Of a stretch of DNA of 64,000 bases, positions 9,755 through 19,675 are shown piece after piece. A program made the translations under genes and the position numbers. Source of the stretch: Liopterus haemorrhoidalis (lineage: Eukaryota > Arthropoda > Insecta > Coleoptera > Dytiscidae); NCBI GenBank assembly GCA_963971575.1, contig OZ020618.1, positions 45,336,509 to 45,400,508 on the forward strand, in the 5' to 3' direction. Within the stretch, counting starts at the first letter, position 1. Each line of letters opens with the position of its first letter. The notes beneath the pieces were generated by a model that did not search any database, was not told the origin of the DNA, and saw only the letters and a list, made by a program, of their open reading frames with translations.

Positions 9755-10580
9755 AAGTCTGCTGGTTTGAGAACGGAAACAGAAGGTTTTGTGTTGGCGT
9801 GACAGGATGGTATTATATATACTTAAGCGTACTGGGCCCGCATATTCCAAATAGCGGAGTCCACACTTTGTAGGTTGTGCCACCACCATCCTGAAACGAT
9901 TATGCACATTCTGTTTGCTTGTGTCTCGACATAATGCTTCTCTCCGCGTGCTCTACTACCATCTTAGACATGCCTATCGTATCGACCAAATACCGGTTAT
10001 ACCGTACGTCTCTTCTGACATAGAATCGGTGCAAGAAAATTCCAAGTACCGAATTTATTAGAATTACTCCTTCCCCACCTCGAGGTTACTAACAGCCACT
10101 AAGCTGGACATAACCCTCCTGGATATCGAGACCAAACAGATGTTTGTGATCGAATTCTCAAGTCCAGCTGAGAAGAATATCTCTCTCAAGGAGGAAAAGA
10201 GGTCCAAGTATATGGATCTTTTGTCCGAGCTTAGAAAGCTGTATCCCGGGTCTAAAGTTAAGCTTGTAGTCCTGATAGTTGGTGTTTTGGATAGCATGAA
10301 AGCCTCCTATCGAAGGTAAATCGAGTCCATTCTCGCCTGTAGATCTTCTGCCAACTCTTTGATCTGCAGGATGCAGAAAGCAGTACTGCTCGGGTCGCTC
10401 CGCATTGTGCGGGCACTGGATCTGGCGTAATTTCCGCAGCTGCATATCGCCAGGGTTTGGGATGCAGTCGTATGTATTTAGCTCCACTAGTCTCTAGTAT
10501 GACGCGGCTCAAAAGGTTGCTGAAGTTTGAGATTAGTGGACGCTTGTCAAGACCTGACAAACCCCTTAATAATAATAATA
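9755..10580 (+). pseudogene. R2/R4-type LINE C-terminus with zinc knuckle and RLE nuclease
   Basis: A frame near 9860-9925 reads STLCRLCHHHPETIMHILFAC, a CX2C-H-X4-C knuckle with the PETIxHI motif of LINEs that carry a restriction-like endonuclease. From about 10098 it continues LDITLLDIETKQMFVIEFSS, then EEKRSKYMDLLSELRKLYPG and LVVLIVGVLDS. These fit the PD-(D/E)XK nuclease end of R2/R4-group elements (D..LLD....FVIEFS.P, then RK.KY..L...L...YPG). A stop at about 10318 ends the frame and RMQKAVLLGSLRIVR follows in another frame. The RT domain is absent, so the copy is 5'-truncated. The 3' UTR ends in (TAA)n at about 10565-10580. Confidence 0.75.
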
Positions 10581-10582
10581 TA

Positions 10583-11640
10583 TTTATTGGCTTAGTTACA
10601 TTAAATCTGTTTTAAGTCAGTCAAGACATATACATTTAATTATACAATTATTATACGATTAAAATATTTGTATTACATTTTTAAAACCTATATTTAATTA
10701 ATTCTTCTATTGAGTAAAATGGATGTTCAGTAAAAAACTGATTCATCCTTTTTTTTTTAACTCGTTATAACCCATACTTCTGAGTTCGACAGGTAACTTA
10801 TTAAGTAGTTTGACTGCATACAAGTTCTCACAATTACGAGATTTAGTAAGTCTCAGAAAGTCTGGGTATAAATGCGACCTGCCTCTTGTGTTTTATTGGT
10901 GTATTTCCGCATGAGTTTGAAAACTGCATATTTTTTTATGGGTCAAAATTAGGGAATGGTACATGACCGCAGATGGAAAAGTCATTATATCTAAAGAAAT
11001 AAAATTATTGCGACAATCAGCTCTGTAGGGTGAACGTGTCATTACTCTGATTGCACGTCGTTGTAAGCTAAAAATTCTGTTAGCTGCTGCCGAATGACCC
11101 CATGCTGTAATGCCATATGTCATTTGGGAGTGGAATATTGCTTAGTATGCAATTCTCAGAACGTCGGTACTTACAATGGATGTCAGGTTTCTTAGCAAAT
11201 ATATTGCAGAATACAATTTTTTTGCTAAAACACTGACATGCTGATCCCAAGTGAGTTTGGGATCAATTAATACCCCCAATAAGTTCACGGATTTCGGATT
11301 ATCAAAATTTGTTTGGTTTCAGTATTAACAGAGTTTGTTGGGTCTTGTTGAGGTTTAGGGAGAGTCGATTGGTGTAGAACCAGTGCTTAGCTCTCTACAT
11401 TGCGATGTTATTAAGAGTGGTAACATCAATAAGTGATGACGATCTTGCAATTAACGTTGTGTCATCGGCGTTTAAAATACTGGTTCCACAAATGTAGGAG
11501 GGAAAGTCATTGACATAAATCAAGAAGAGGAGAGGACCGAGGATTGATCCTTGTGGAACGCCCGAGGTAACCGTTAAGGGATTTGACGAGACATTTTTAA
11601 ATGAAACGATGAATGATCTGCGTAGAGAGAATTAATTTAC
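10583..11640 (-). pseudogene. CR1/Jockey-group LINE reverse transcriptase remnant
   Basis: The minus strand reads [33 protein letters not shown] (usual Y/FADDT, here NADDT), a stop, RAKHWFYTNRLSLNLNKTQQ, then MTYGITAWGHS and IFSLQRRAIRVM. This is RT palm to thumb of a Jockey/CR1-type LINE. The aspartate pair is kept but the preceding residue is changed. The 3' end meets the 3' tail of the plus-strand RLE LINE, so the two elements converge on one (TAA)n tract. Confidence 0.8.
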
Positions 11641-11894
11641 CAACTGTCTCCTCGTGTACTGCGTTTACTTAAATTAATTTTGGCACCTGACGAACAAATT
11701 TTCTAAAAACGTGTGGCGTTAAGATTGTCGCAGTTCTAAATTCATTTGATTATAATGATAATAGTCGACGTACGCCACTGTATTTAAGTTAATTTTGGCA
11801 CCTTGCTTTACTCATAAAATTACCATTTAAAATACTTTCCACCTTAATTGATGTTCCTTTCTTACTCTTCTTATTAACTCCATTTTTCTTTTAG

Positions 11895-11982
11895 ATTACC
11901 AGCAGATTTTACTCGCAATGTTGAATTTAAGAAGAAACAAAATCTACAACGAACTGTAGCTAAACATAAAACATTATGCTAA
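11895..11982 (+). CDS. Possible terminal exon of an unidentified host gene
   Basis: A pyrimidine-rich tract ending TTTTTCTTTTAG at 11883-11894 is a good splice acceptor. It is followed by an open frame of 28 codons reading LPADFTRNVEFKKKQNLQRT and closing AKHKTLC and stop (TAA at 11980-11982). The peptide is basic and was not recognised. No upstream exon was found in the neighbouring sequence, which is occupied by LINE remnants. This is a hypothesis from the acceptor plus frame only. Confidence 0.25.
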
Positions 11983-12641
11983 AAACATAACCGTACTTAT
12001 GATTTGAAAAAAAAACTGTGATAAATACATCGATAAACAATAATTATGAAACGAACGACAATAAACTTGAGTGGATTAACAAATTTAAATTAAGAAACAT
12101 ATACGTCCAGAGACAATAATATTTCTAAGTGCTTTGTGTGATATACACTGTTAATTATGAGTAGGTGTTTGTGAAGTGAAATTTCTTTATAACAGTGTAC
12201 TACTAACACACTCATGAAACATGCAGATGATATTGGTGGCCGGAGGGTAAGTGACTATGTAACTGTTTCTTTTATTAAAAGGGTCCGGAAACCGTCATTT
12301 CAAATAACACGTTTCCTCTATTCTAAAAATAAAAACACTTCCCCACAAAAGGAAACAAATCGAAACTTACTTTTGTACTACCGAATGGAAAAGTAGAGGC
12401 AATCCATAACAACAACCATTACACGGAGTTATTTGGAAAAACTCCAGTTAATCAAATTTAGAGTACTGCTTTTCAATACTTATTTTACAATTTTAATATT
12501 TCGTAGATATAGGGATTTGCAGCTAAGCACCCTACCATCTGGTGAGCGTTTCATGAACTTGTGTACATCATATAACATTTCGTTTTGTGTATTGGTTTTG
12601 TATGAAGTTTGTTTTTAAAGTTTTATTATAATCATTGAAAA

Positions 12642-12914
12642 ATGTATAATACATATTGTTGTGTGCCTATGTGCAATTCATTGAAAAGAAGAAACCCGGA
12701 AATATCGTTTCATTTGTTTCCACTAATATCAGACACCGTATGGTTTGAAACAAAATTGGGAAAGCAAGAGGTTAGGAATCGACGCGATGTTTAGATAAAC
12801 AATTTAAAAATTGGAAAAAAAGTGAACCCTTGTATCAAAGTTTGCTCATTACATTTTAATGATAGTGACTACAAAAAATATTTTCAATTTTGTATTTATT
12901 ATCGCATATCTTGA
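12642..12914 (+). pseudogene. THAP zinc-finger domain, interrupted by one stop
   Basis: From ATG at 12642 the frame reads MYNTYCCVPMCNSL, ISFHLFPL, TVWFETKLG, a TAG stop at 12792-12794, then in the same frame VNPCIKVCSLHFNDSDYKK. The C-x(2-4)-C start, the FHxFP motif, the conserved W and the CSxHF end with a following D-Y form a THAP domain (C2CH zinc finger, sequence-specific DNA binding). THAP domains occur in P-element transposases and in host transcription factors; no catalytic region was found, so the source is open. The frame closes with TGA at 12912. Confidence 0.65.
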
Positions 12915-13490
12915 AAATTCCTGTTATTGTGTGTGGGTTTATAATGCACAAGTTTGTAGGCATAATGCATAAATCTTTATGAACTCTCTGTTTTTTTCAG
13001 TGACTCCACACAATATTATATGCCCAGCATTGTAGATTTCTACCCCTTGGTAAACAACACGGGAATTATTATTTCCCCCAATATAGTTAAAATAATCGAC
13101 AATGGAAAACCGCCATAACTTAAAACCAGATCACAAAATGTAGTATTTTAGATGTTTACAAGTAACGTCACTTCACAAAATGAGAAAATCCCAAACAATT
13201 ATTTATTTTTTGTCGTTTTTTGATACACTTTTCGCTATTATTTACTAGTAAATGTCAAGTGGTATCTGATTTAGAATGGTTTCAAAAAAATCCGCGTGGC
13301 GCTACGATCTTAAAATTTTTCCCCTATACCTAATAATTACACCAGTGTTTTCATCCTTTTTGAAATGACGGCATACCGAGACAGAACTAGGGGCAAAATT
13401 GTTCAGGCACACAGTTTTTGTAATTATTTTTTTATTCTATTCCAAATGTTTAAGCTTACTAAATAGAATATATTTTCGTTAGTTGCCACG
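12915..13490. other. No recognised gene
   Basis: AT-rich sequence downstream of the THAP remnant. No catalytic domain that would continue a P-element transposase was seen. Confidence 0.4.
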
Positions 13491-13493
13491 AGC

Positions 13494-13795
13494 TTATAGC
13501 CAGTTTCTTTGGTTTAAGCGGAATTAGATTGTCAATTCTACTAACTTTTACTGATTAAGTTATGCTTTTGATAATTTTGTTCAGCAAAAGGTCAGTTTAG
13601 TCCTTAAAAAGAGGGTTAAGAATAACTTAGAAAAATGAAAATTCCAGTTAGTTCCGCTTAAAGGTTTGGAACAGTCTATACTTTATAACGATTGAAGTGG
13701 GCTTTTGCTAAAAAACATGATCAAAAGCCTTATTCAACCATTAAAAATTACTAGAATCCAAAATCTTATTCCACTTAAACCAAAGCAACTTATTT
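13494..13795. mobile_element. Degenerate inverted-repeat element
   Basis: Left end CTTTGGTTTAAGCGGAATTA and right end TATTCCACTTAAACCAAAG form imperfect inverted repeats of about 35 bp. A related half-copy lies at about 51080-51180 (TCTAGTTCCGCTTTAAC). Target duplication is not clear. Confidence 0.5.
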
Positions 13796-13924
13796 TATAA
13801 AAAGTGTTTCAATATTGTACTTGCTTAAAAGTTCAGTAACTTATATTATAATTTATTTTCAAAAAAAAAAAAAATGTTTATTAGTATTTTTTTCCTCAAT
13901 TTTAATGATTAATGGCGGCACAAC

Positions 13925-14345
13925 ATCGTTTTTTTCCGACTGCCAACATATATAAGAGAGGTATTGTGATCATTCCGATTTTGACATTTCGAGATTTCGA
14001 AGGATCGCCACGAATTGCGGTCCCTACATAACTTTGACTATTTTTTGACTATTTTTAGCATGATGTCTGTTGGTCTGTCAGTCCGTCTGTCTGTCTGTCT
14101 GTCTGTCTGTCAGTCTGTCTATCAGTCTGTCTGTCTGTCTGTCCGTCCATCTGTCTGTGTACACGTGCAAAGCAAATTTGGCTAAAAGAATTTTTATTTA
14201 TTTTCGACTACATAAATGATATTTAAGATTTTGACATCAATAGCACGAGTTGATCAACTTTTGGTAAAAATAGATTGACTAGAATGGGAGTTTACTCGTA
14301 TCGATTTTAGAATTTTTGCGAATATTTAACAACAGAAAAATATTT
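13925..14345. mobile_element. HINE-B repeat copy with (GTCT)n core
   Basis: Contains the family blocks (GATCATTCCGATTTTGAC, TTTTTAGCATGATGTCTG, GTGTACACGTGCAAAGC, GTTGATCAACTTTTGG) around an imperfect CTGT tract at about 14066-14155. Same orientation as 3595-3960. Confidence 0.6.
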
Positions 14346-14362
14346 CGAAAAAATGTATTTAA

Positions 14363-15123
14363 GGCGGCGCACAACCCTATAGTTCCCTATAGTTTCTTAT
14401 ACAAAACTAATAATCGGAAATAAAATTAATAAAACTCTATATATCAAAATTTGCAGCGAATTTTTATCTATCTAATAGGATATTTTAAATTTTAGAAAAA
14501 TATGTTATGTAATTGTAAATAAGCAAATTGCATTATATGCGCCATCTTGTAAACCAATCGACGCATATTTGTGTACGATGCGGCAAATTGTAGCTAAAGC
14601 TTCATTCTACAAAAGGTATTTTAGATATTTTGTTCTATTGTGAAAACTACTTATAGTTATTGTACTTGATAGTCTATATTTGCCGCCATCTTGATTCTGC
14701 CGTGGTTCTCAAAATAATTGTAACGGGTAAAAATGATTTAATTTTTGTGAAGAATACGTGTGCCAAGTGGCATTCCATTATCATCAAGTATAATATTTTT
14801 CGTCGAGGGTTCTTAACTATAAGTAATTAAGTCGAAAAAAATGTTGATGTATTATTTGAACATTTCTACACAAAACTATATAAATATAAAAGTTATTTGA
14901 AACCCATAAATAGATTTAAAAAATTACAGAACCATGTTGCTGATGTCAATTATTAAGTTATTGAGCGATAATATTTTTACAATAAATATTTCTACAATTA
15001 AAAATATCCTATTAGATAGATAAAAATTCGGTGCAAAATTTGATGTATAGCTTGATACTAATTTTATTTCAGTTTGTTAATTTTGTATAAGAAATTGGTA
15101 ACCTCTAGGGGTTATACGCAGCC
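14363..15123. mobile_element. TTAA-flanked non-autonomous element, copy 1
   Basis: Inverted ends GGCGGCGCACAACCCTATAG and CTCTAGGGGTTATACGCAGCC are bounded by TTAA at 14359-14362 and 15124-15127. The first and last ~150 bp are imperfect inverted repeats (for example TTTTTATCTATCTAATAGGA against TCCTATTAGATAGATAAAAA). A second full-length copy is at 49473-50235. TTAA duplication is shared by piggyBac and Kolobok. With no coding sequence the superfamily is open. Confidence 0.85.
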
Positions 15124-15127
15124 TTAA

Positions 15128-16299
15128 CAAAAGTTATAAAGGTTAATTTTAATTTAAAAATTTAAATAATAAGTATTAAAAGTTAAAGTATAAAGGCAAT
15201 AACTAACAACTTTTACTTTAGACATTTTTTAATAAACGAAAAATTTTTGAAAAATGTTTCGAAATTTTTTCTAAGTATGTATTAATACAAATAAAAAATT
15301 AATAAACAAAATAAGAAAAAATTCTTTTTTCTTTTCTTGTTTATGATCTTAAACTCTAATAATATTTACAAATTATTTACAAAAAATATGTATCCTACCG
15401 ACTGCGCCATATGACAGGATGTGTTAAATGATACACATGTCTTACAATATTCTTTACAGAGTGTTACTCTCGAATTATGGTAGACGCCAGGACTACAGAC
15501 TTAAAAATCATGGGTTAAGTTTAATCGTCCAATGAATTTCATGACGCCAGTTTCAATTTAGTGGAGCCATTGTTGGTAAATTTAAACCAGCTTCGAGATC
15601 CTTACGAGCAGGACAGTGTCAAACAATGTCCCGTTAATAAGCGTCAGTTAATAACGACCCTTTTACCTAATTGTCATGCATATGACCCAATTTAAAGCAG
15701 GCTTTTAATCTACCCTTTGCGTACACAATTCTTCGGCTTGTGTTTATTGACACATTATTTTATTGATCTTCAAATATTATAGCATTTGCAAACAAGTACA
15801 CAATGCGCAAAAGCAGTATCGAGTTTTTAATTGAGACATTAGGGTTAATTCGTTATAATTTTTCAACAAATACATCTGAAATTATATATTTGTTTGTTTA
15901 ATCTCTTTACAAAAATGTTAAGCTGGCTTTATGGATATTGTAATGTAGCAATATTTTTACAATTTCATCAGAAACATTTTAAAATGTAATCAATGAATTA
16001 TTATCTTTTTTATAATTTCGACATTTAAAGTGTTACTTTGCAAAACTAACTGGTTTTTTAATTTTTCTTAACTGATAAGGAAATTAATTTTTTTTCGCAA
16101 ATGGTGGTGAAATTAAATTTAATCACCAGTTGCAAAAAAAAAAAAACAAAATACTAAAATAAGAAAAATTTAACATTAATTATAAACAATCCAGCAAAAA
16201 AATATCTTTTATATGCTTTAATTTTTTTGTTATTCTTCTCTTATTATTTACTTTACATCAAATATTTCTAAAATTCTATTAGTTTAAAAAAAATTTCTC
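15128..16299. other. No recognised gene or element
   Basis: AT-rich. A short hairpin around 16092-16135 (GCAAATGGTGGTG against CACCAGTTGC) flanked by T- and A-runs is the only structure noticed. Confidence 0.4.
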
Positions 16300-16424
16300 G
16301 TTATAGCCTGGACTTTCTACTATTTTTCTACTTAATCCCCGTTGCGATCGATGCATTTTTGCATGCGATGTATCATTTTTAGGGTTTTTTAGGTATGACC
16401 AAAAAACCCTTATACCGTCATTTT

Positions 16425-16427
16425 GTC

Positions 16428-16521
<94 letters not shown>
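16425..16521. repeat. (GTCT)n microsatellite, about 24 units
   Basis: A perfect CTGT/GTCT array within HINE-A copy I. The same place holds 14-15 units in copy II (24877-24934) and only three in copy III (about 30433-30448). The tract is therefore an inherited, length-variable part of the element. Confidence 0.95.
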
Positions 16522-16522
<1 letters not shown>

Positions 16523-17004
16523 GGTAAAAATTGTAGCCAAACGGCTAAACCTAGAGAGTTGAAATTTGGCATGCTTGTACAACGTTTTGACCCGCACATA
16601 GGAAAAATACTAAAACATCTAAAAAAAATATCCCCCTAAAAATATAAACAAATATGTGCTAAACGAAAAAAAAAAAAATGTTTTTAAATTCTGAGTAGGG
16701 TATCAAATGAAAGCCCTTAGTACGTGGATTAACGATCAAAATTTTATTTTTGCAAAATAAATTATTTTGACACGATTTTTGTCAAAATTGTGTAAAAAAA
16801 TTTTTGTCCCACACCTGTAGCCCAGATGGTTTAAACTAAAAATCTGAAAAAATTCTAAGTAATGTATATTGGTGTGAACCGGAATAGTACAACAGTAATT
16901 TTTGATCAGATTATGTTTTCGGAAAATAATGCATTTTTTGTGTTTTTAACAAAAATATGTTAAATATTTAATTAGCTATGTAACCAAGTTGATACGTCAG
17001 TACT

Positions 17005-17085
17005 CATAGCTATGTGCGTTTAGTCATTGGTTTTCTAATTTGTAAACAGGTAACTTGCAAACTAGAGTTCGAATCCTGTCAATTT
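17005..17085 (+). other. tRNA-like module in HINE-A copy I
   Basis: A weak A-box-like TTTAGTCATTGG (17019-17030) and a good B-box GAGTTCGAATCC (17065-17076, ten of eleven core positions) are followed by AATTTTATTTTTTTTG, a Pol III-type T-run. The 44-base spacing suits a tRNA-like promoter. No complete cloverleaf could be drawn. The sequence differs from the modules at the same place in copies II and III. Confidence 0.5.
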
Positions 17086-18185
17086 TATTTTTTTTGTTTT
17101 TTTTGCAGTTTTCTTTTGTTTAAATTATTTTGTCAAAATTCTAGTTATATTTTGGTAAAATGTTGCATTTAATTTTTAAAAGCGTAAATTTAATAACCAG
17201 TGGGAAGTGTTGAAATTATAATTTAATTCTGTTTGATGTATACGAAACAGAGGGCGGGGCTAATGATTTAAGCAACCAATAGAAGCCATAGGCGCAATTT
17301 TCAAAATCTTAATGAACCTTGCTATGTAAAAAAAATACTGCACATATTTAGAAACTTAAATAATGGTATTAGGCATTCGAATTAAAATTCATAAAAAAAT
17401 ATTTTGACATAAAATTTGTTTTGGCATCCCAAATAATCATCATTCAGTTATTAAATACCTGCAAAACCCTGAAATGTGTGAAAATTCACATTTCACATCA
17501 ATTTTTTTTGTAGACCTGTGTCATAGAACTCTCCCGACGCGGTGCGCAGGTAGCGTACGACCTCCTCTTCTTTCAACTCCTCGTTGGTCCTGAAATTCGT
17601 CCCACATAGGCGTGATTTCAACGCAGGAAAGAGATGATAATCACTTATGCTATAAATGATATATCATCGTTGGTCCGGGCTGTAGGGTGTGTGTGTGCGT
17701 TATTTCATCAAAATCGGCTGATGAGGTCGGTTGTTGCACGGACGGTGTGGGGACGAGCGTTGTCCTGATGGAAAGGCATTCCCTTCGTCAGCAATAGAAA
17801 TCATTTTGTTTGCACTCATTTCGTCCGAAACCGATGGCCGTCCGACATGTTATCATCATGGATGTATGTACGTATGTAAGTTTTTGATGTCCATACACTG
17901 TTGTCCATATACTTCACATAACTGTCGATAAATTTCTATAGGCGTAGTGTCCTTAGCTCACAAAAAACGAATAATAGAACGTAACTCACACCTGGCGGTA
18001 GTGGCGAGTGGAAGTTCCATCGCGGACGTCTACCAAACCAAGATTAAGTGTCGCAGACAGCTCGGAGTCGTAAGGATTTGTAGGCGGGGAATCGAGCTAC
18101 ACGCCAGTGTTGCATTATCTTGCGTTAAGCGTACTTTGCGGCTCCAGCGCCTTGCAGACCTTATTTTACGGATAACACTCGTAAT

Positions 18186-18312
18186 ATCTAATTACGAAAA
18201 TGCATCTTATGCATAACGTAATCAGGTTACATGTGCTAGATGTTGACAAATAGTTTTTTAATGTCACAATCCTGACCTAGGGTTGCCTATGTCACAATAT
18301 AAAGTTACGAAA
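18186..18312. repeat. Unclassified repeat, shared with 59737-59895
   Basis: Shares CGAAAATGC, GCATAACGTAATCAGG, ATAGTTTTTTA and CTGACCTAGGxTxxCC with 59737-59895 in the same orientation. No terminal structure was found. The preceding 200 bases (17985-18185) are GC-richer and could be more of the same element. Confidence 0.5.
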
Positions 18313-18337
18313 ATCTTTTCTATTGCGTTACTTATAC

Positions 18338-18815
18338 TAAAGTGGGAAACAGAATGCACCGAGTTCTACGACGCGTTAACGGCGTACGTACGGCGCCATC
18401 TGTCAGAAGAAAGTTAAAACCAAGCTGGCGTACGCAAGTGCACAGAATGAACAATGTCCTCCGGCGTTCGAACGCCGTTGATACTGAATGTTCGTCAACT
18501 TCCAACTTTTGATGCCGTTGAACGTTGACGCAGAACACCTAACCTCAGTTTTTACTGAATGGTAAAGTGTTTGTATGTATAAATAACTTGCATACAACAT
18601 AAATAACATCACACACAAGTCTTCATCATCCATTATACTTTTAATAAAAGAAAGCGCACGTATAAACACAGATATAGGTTGTCAAGTGACACTTGACGGC
18701 GTTAAAAATTATTGCATTGTGTGCAGGCGAAAATTCTCAACGGCGCTACGCAACGCTGTCGCAAATGACGCCGCGCTGACGGCGTAGCGCGCTGTGCATT
18801 CTGTTCCAGGCTTTA
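18338..18815. mobile_element. MITE with TAAAG...AACAGAATGCAC ends
   Basis: Left end TAAAGTGGGAAACAGAATGC and right end GTGCATTCTGTTCCAGGCTT are inverted repeats of about 24 bp with subterminal CG-rich palindromes (GGCGTACG, GGCGTTCGAACGCC). No clear target duplication; harbinger-like by appearance only. Confidence 0.6.
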
Positions 18816-19667
18816 TGGAAAAATTTTCAATAAAGGTTTCCTTGAATTAGGGTTTTTTGCTTTAACTCAGATTATTATCTTCATGGGGTGTGATTATTAG
18901 TTTCAGGGTCCTGAAAGTCTAGACCCGCTACTGGCGAAGGAAACTCTCGGAGGAGCAACATTTAAATTATTTATGTTGGTACATACCAACACTCACTAAA
19001 TTTTCTGTAGCGCAAAGAATTTTAAATTAACTGAGATTAATAACTAAGCTGTGTATTTGTATTATCCCATTTTTCTATTTAACAAATAAAACATAAAATA
19101 AATATACGCATTTCCAAATATAAAATTCAGCTGATTAAATTTGTTTTTATTTCTGGTAAACACCTCTAGTAAAAAGTGAGATTTTTGTTTGATGGAATTA
19201 TGTTCTTAGCAGTAGAATTAGCAGCGAAATAAAGCTACTGAAAACACAGGTTCGTGTAAAAAATATAAAAAGGTTTTTTGAGAGCTGATGAAAGGCCGTG
19301 GAAAGCATGATTTGGGCTCAGGGATTGTCTGCTTACTGCAGAAAAGCTAAAGCGATCGATAAAGAGTTTTGAGGGTCAGTTCTCCGGTCATTATTTACAC
19401 CCCACAAAAAAAAACTACCCTGGCTAAAACTTCTCTTATCATGGTATTGGGCCCAAGATAACATTTAACTTTATCAAACAAAAATTATTTCATAAAAAAA
19501 TATGTATTATTATATTCATTTTATTTCACCGGGTTTTTGCGTTCGAATTTTATAGCAATTTTAATAATACGATATTCTTTACACCATCGATTTTTAAGAT
19601 AGACTTGGGAGCAGCGTCTCTGTGGGAAATTTTGCTTCAATTTTACTCTTAAAATTTGGAATCTAGC
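18816..19667. other. No recognised gene
   Basis: AT-rich; no frame or repeat ends recognised. Confidence 0.4.
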
Positions 19668-19675
19668 TTTTAGAA

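Larger units (their letters stand above)
16381..17501 (+). mobile_element. HINE-A copy I (Helentron-like, non-autonomous)
   Basis: Starts AGGGTTTTTTAGGTATGACC and ends CCTGCAAAACCCTGAAATG, a TGTGTGAAAATTCACA hairpin and CACATCAA. The first and near-last motifs are subterminal inverted repeats. It sits in a T-run (TTTTT on the left, TTTTTTTT on the right). A GTCT array of about 24 units fills 16425-16521, followed by a conserved block (AGAGTTGAAATTTGGCATGC). Copies II and III at 24830 and 30385 share all of this. Insertion between Ts, 3' hairpin, sub-TIRs and an internal GTCT tract are the hallmarks reported for Helentron-derived repeats. No Rep/helicase is encoded. Confidence 0.7.
16300..17980 (-). 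pseudogene. mariner transposase pseudogene interrupted by HINE-A copy I
   Basis: The minus strand from 17978 reads SIIRFL-stop-AKDTTPIEIYRQLCEVYG, the mariner N-terminus. It resumes around 17700-17800 with FHQDNARPHTVRATTDL, the second catalytic aspartate block, and then NFRTNEELKEEEVV, SGEFYDTGLQK. The family's closing motif MIHRMQKCIDRNGD lies on the other side of the insert, at 16300-16376. Deletion between N-terminus and DNARPH and several stops make it non-functional. Joining 17505 to 16380 restores GLQK-MIHRMQKC in frame. Confidence 0.8.

Noticed and set aside
9492..9770. Frame with an isoleucine run
   Set aside because: Translation of the (AAT)n LINE tail and 3' UTR copy.
10158..10560. 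Overlapping minus-strand frames across the RLE LINE end
   Set aside because: The plus-strand reading gives the zinc knuckle and nuclease motifs; the minus-strand frames are shadows.
12642..12914. Calling the THAP remnant a P-element
   Set aside because: No P-element catalytic region or terminal repeats were found nearby; a host THAP gene is equally possible.
14359..15127. Calling the TTAA-flanked element piggyBac
   Set aside because: TTAA duplication is shared with Kolobok and no transposase is present; the superfamily was left open.
16092..16140. Hairpin between T- and A-runs as a regulatory RNA
   Set aside because: Only about 10 imperfect pairs flanked by homopolymers; expected by chance in this composition.
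16279..16599. Long frame with DRQTDRQT repeats, also seen near 24844 and 30108
   Set aside because: This is translation of the (GTCT)n microsatellite, not a protein.
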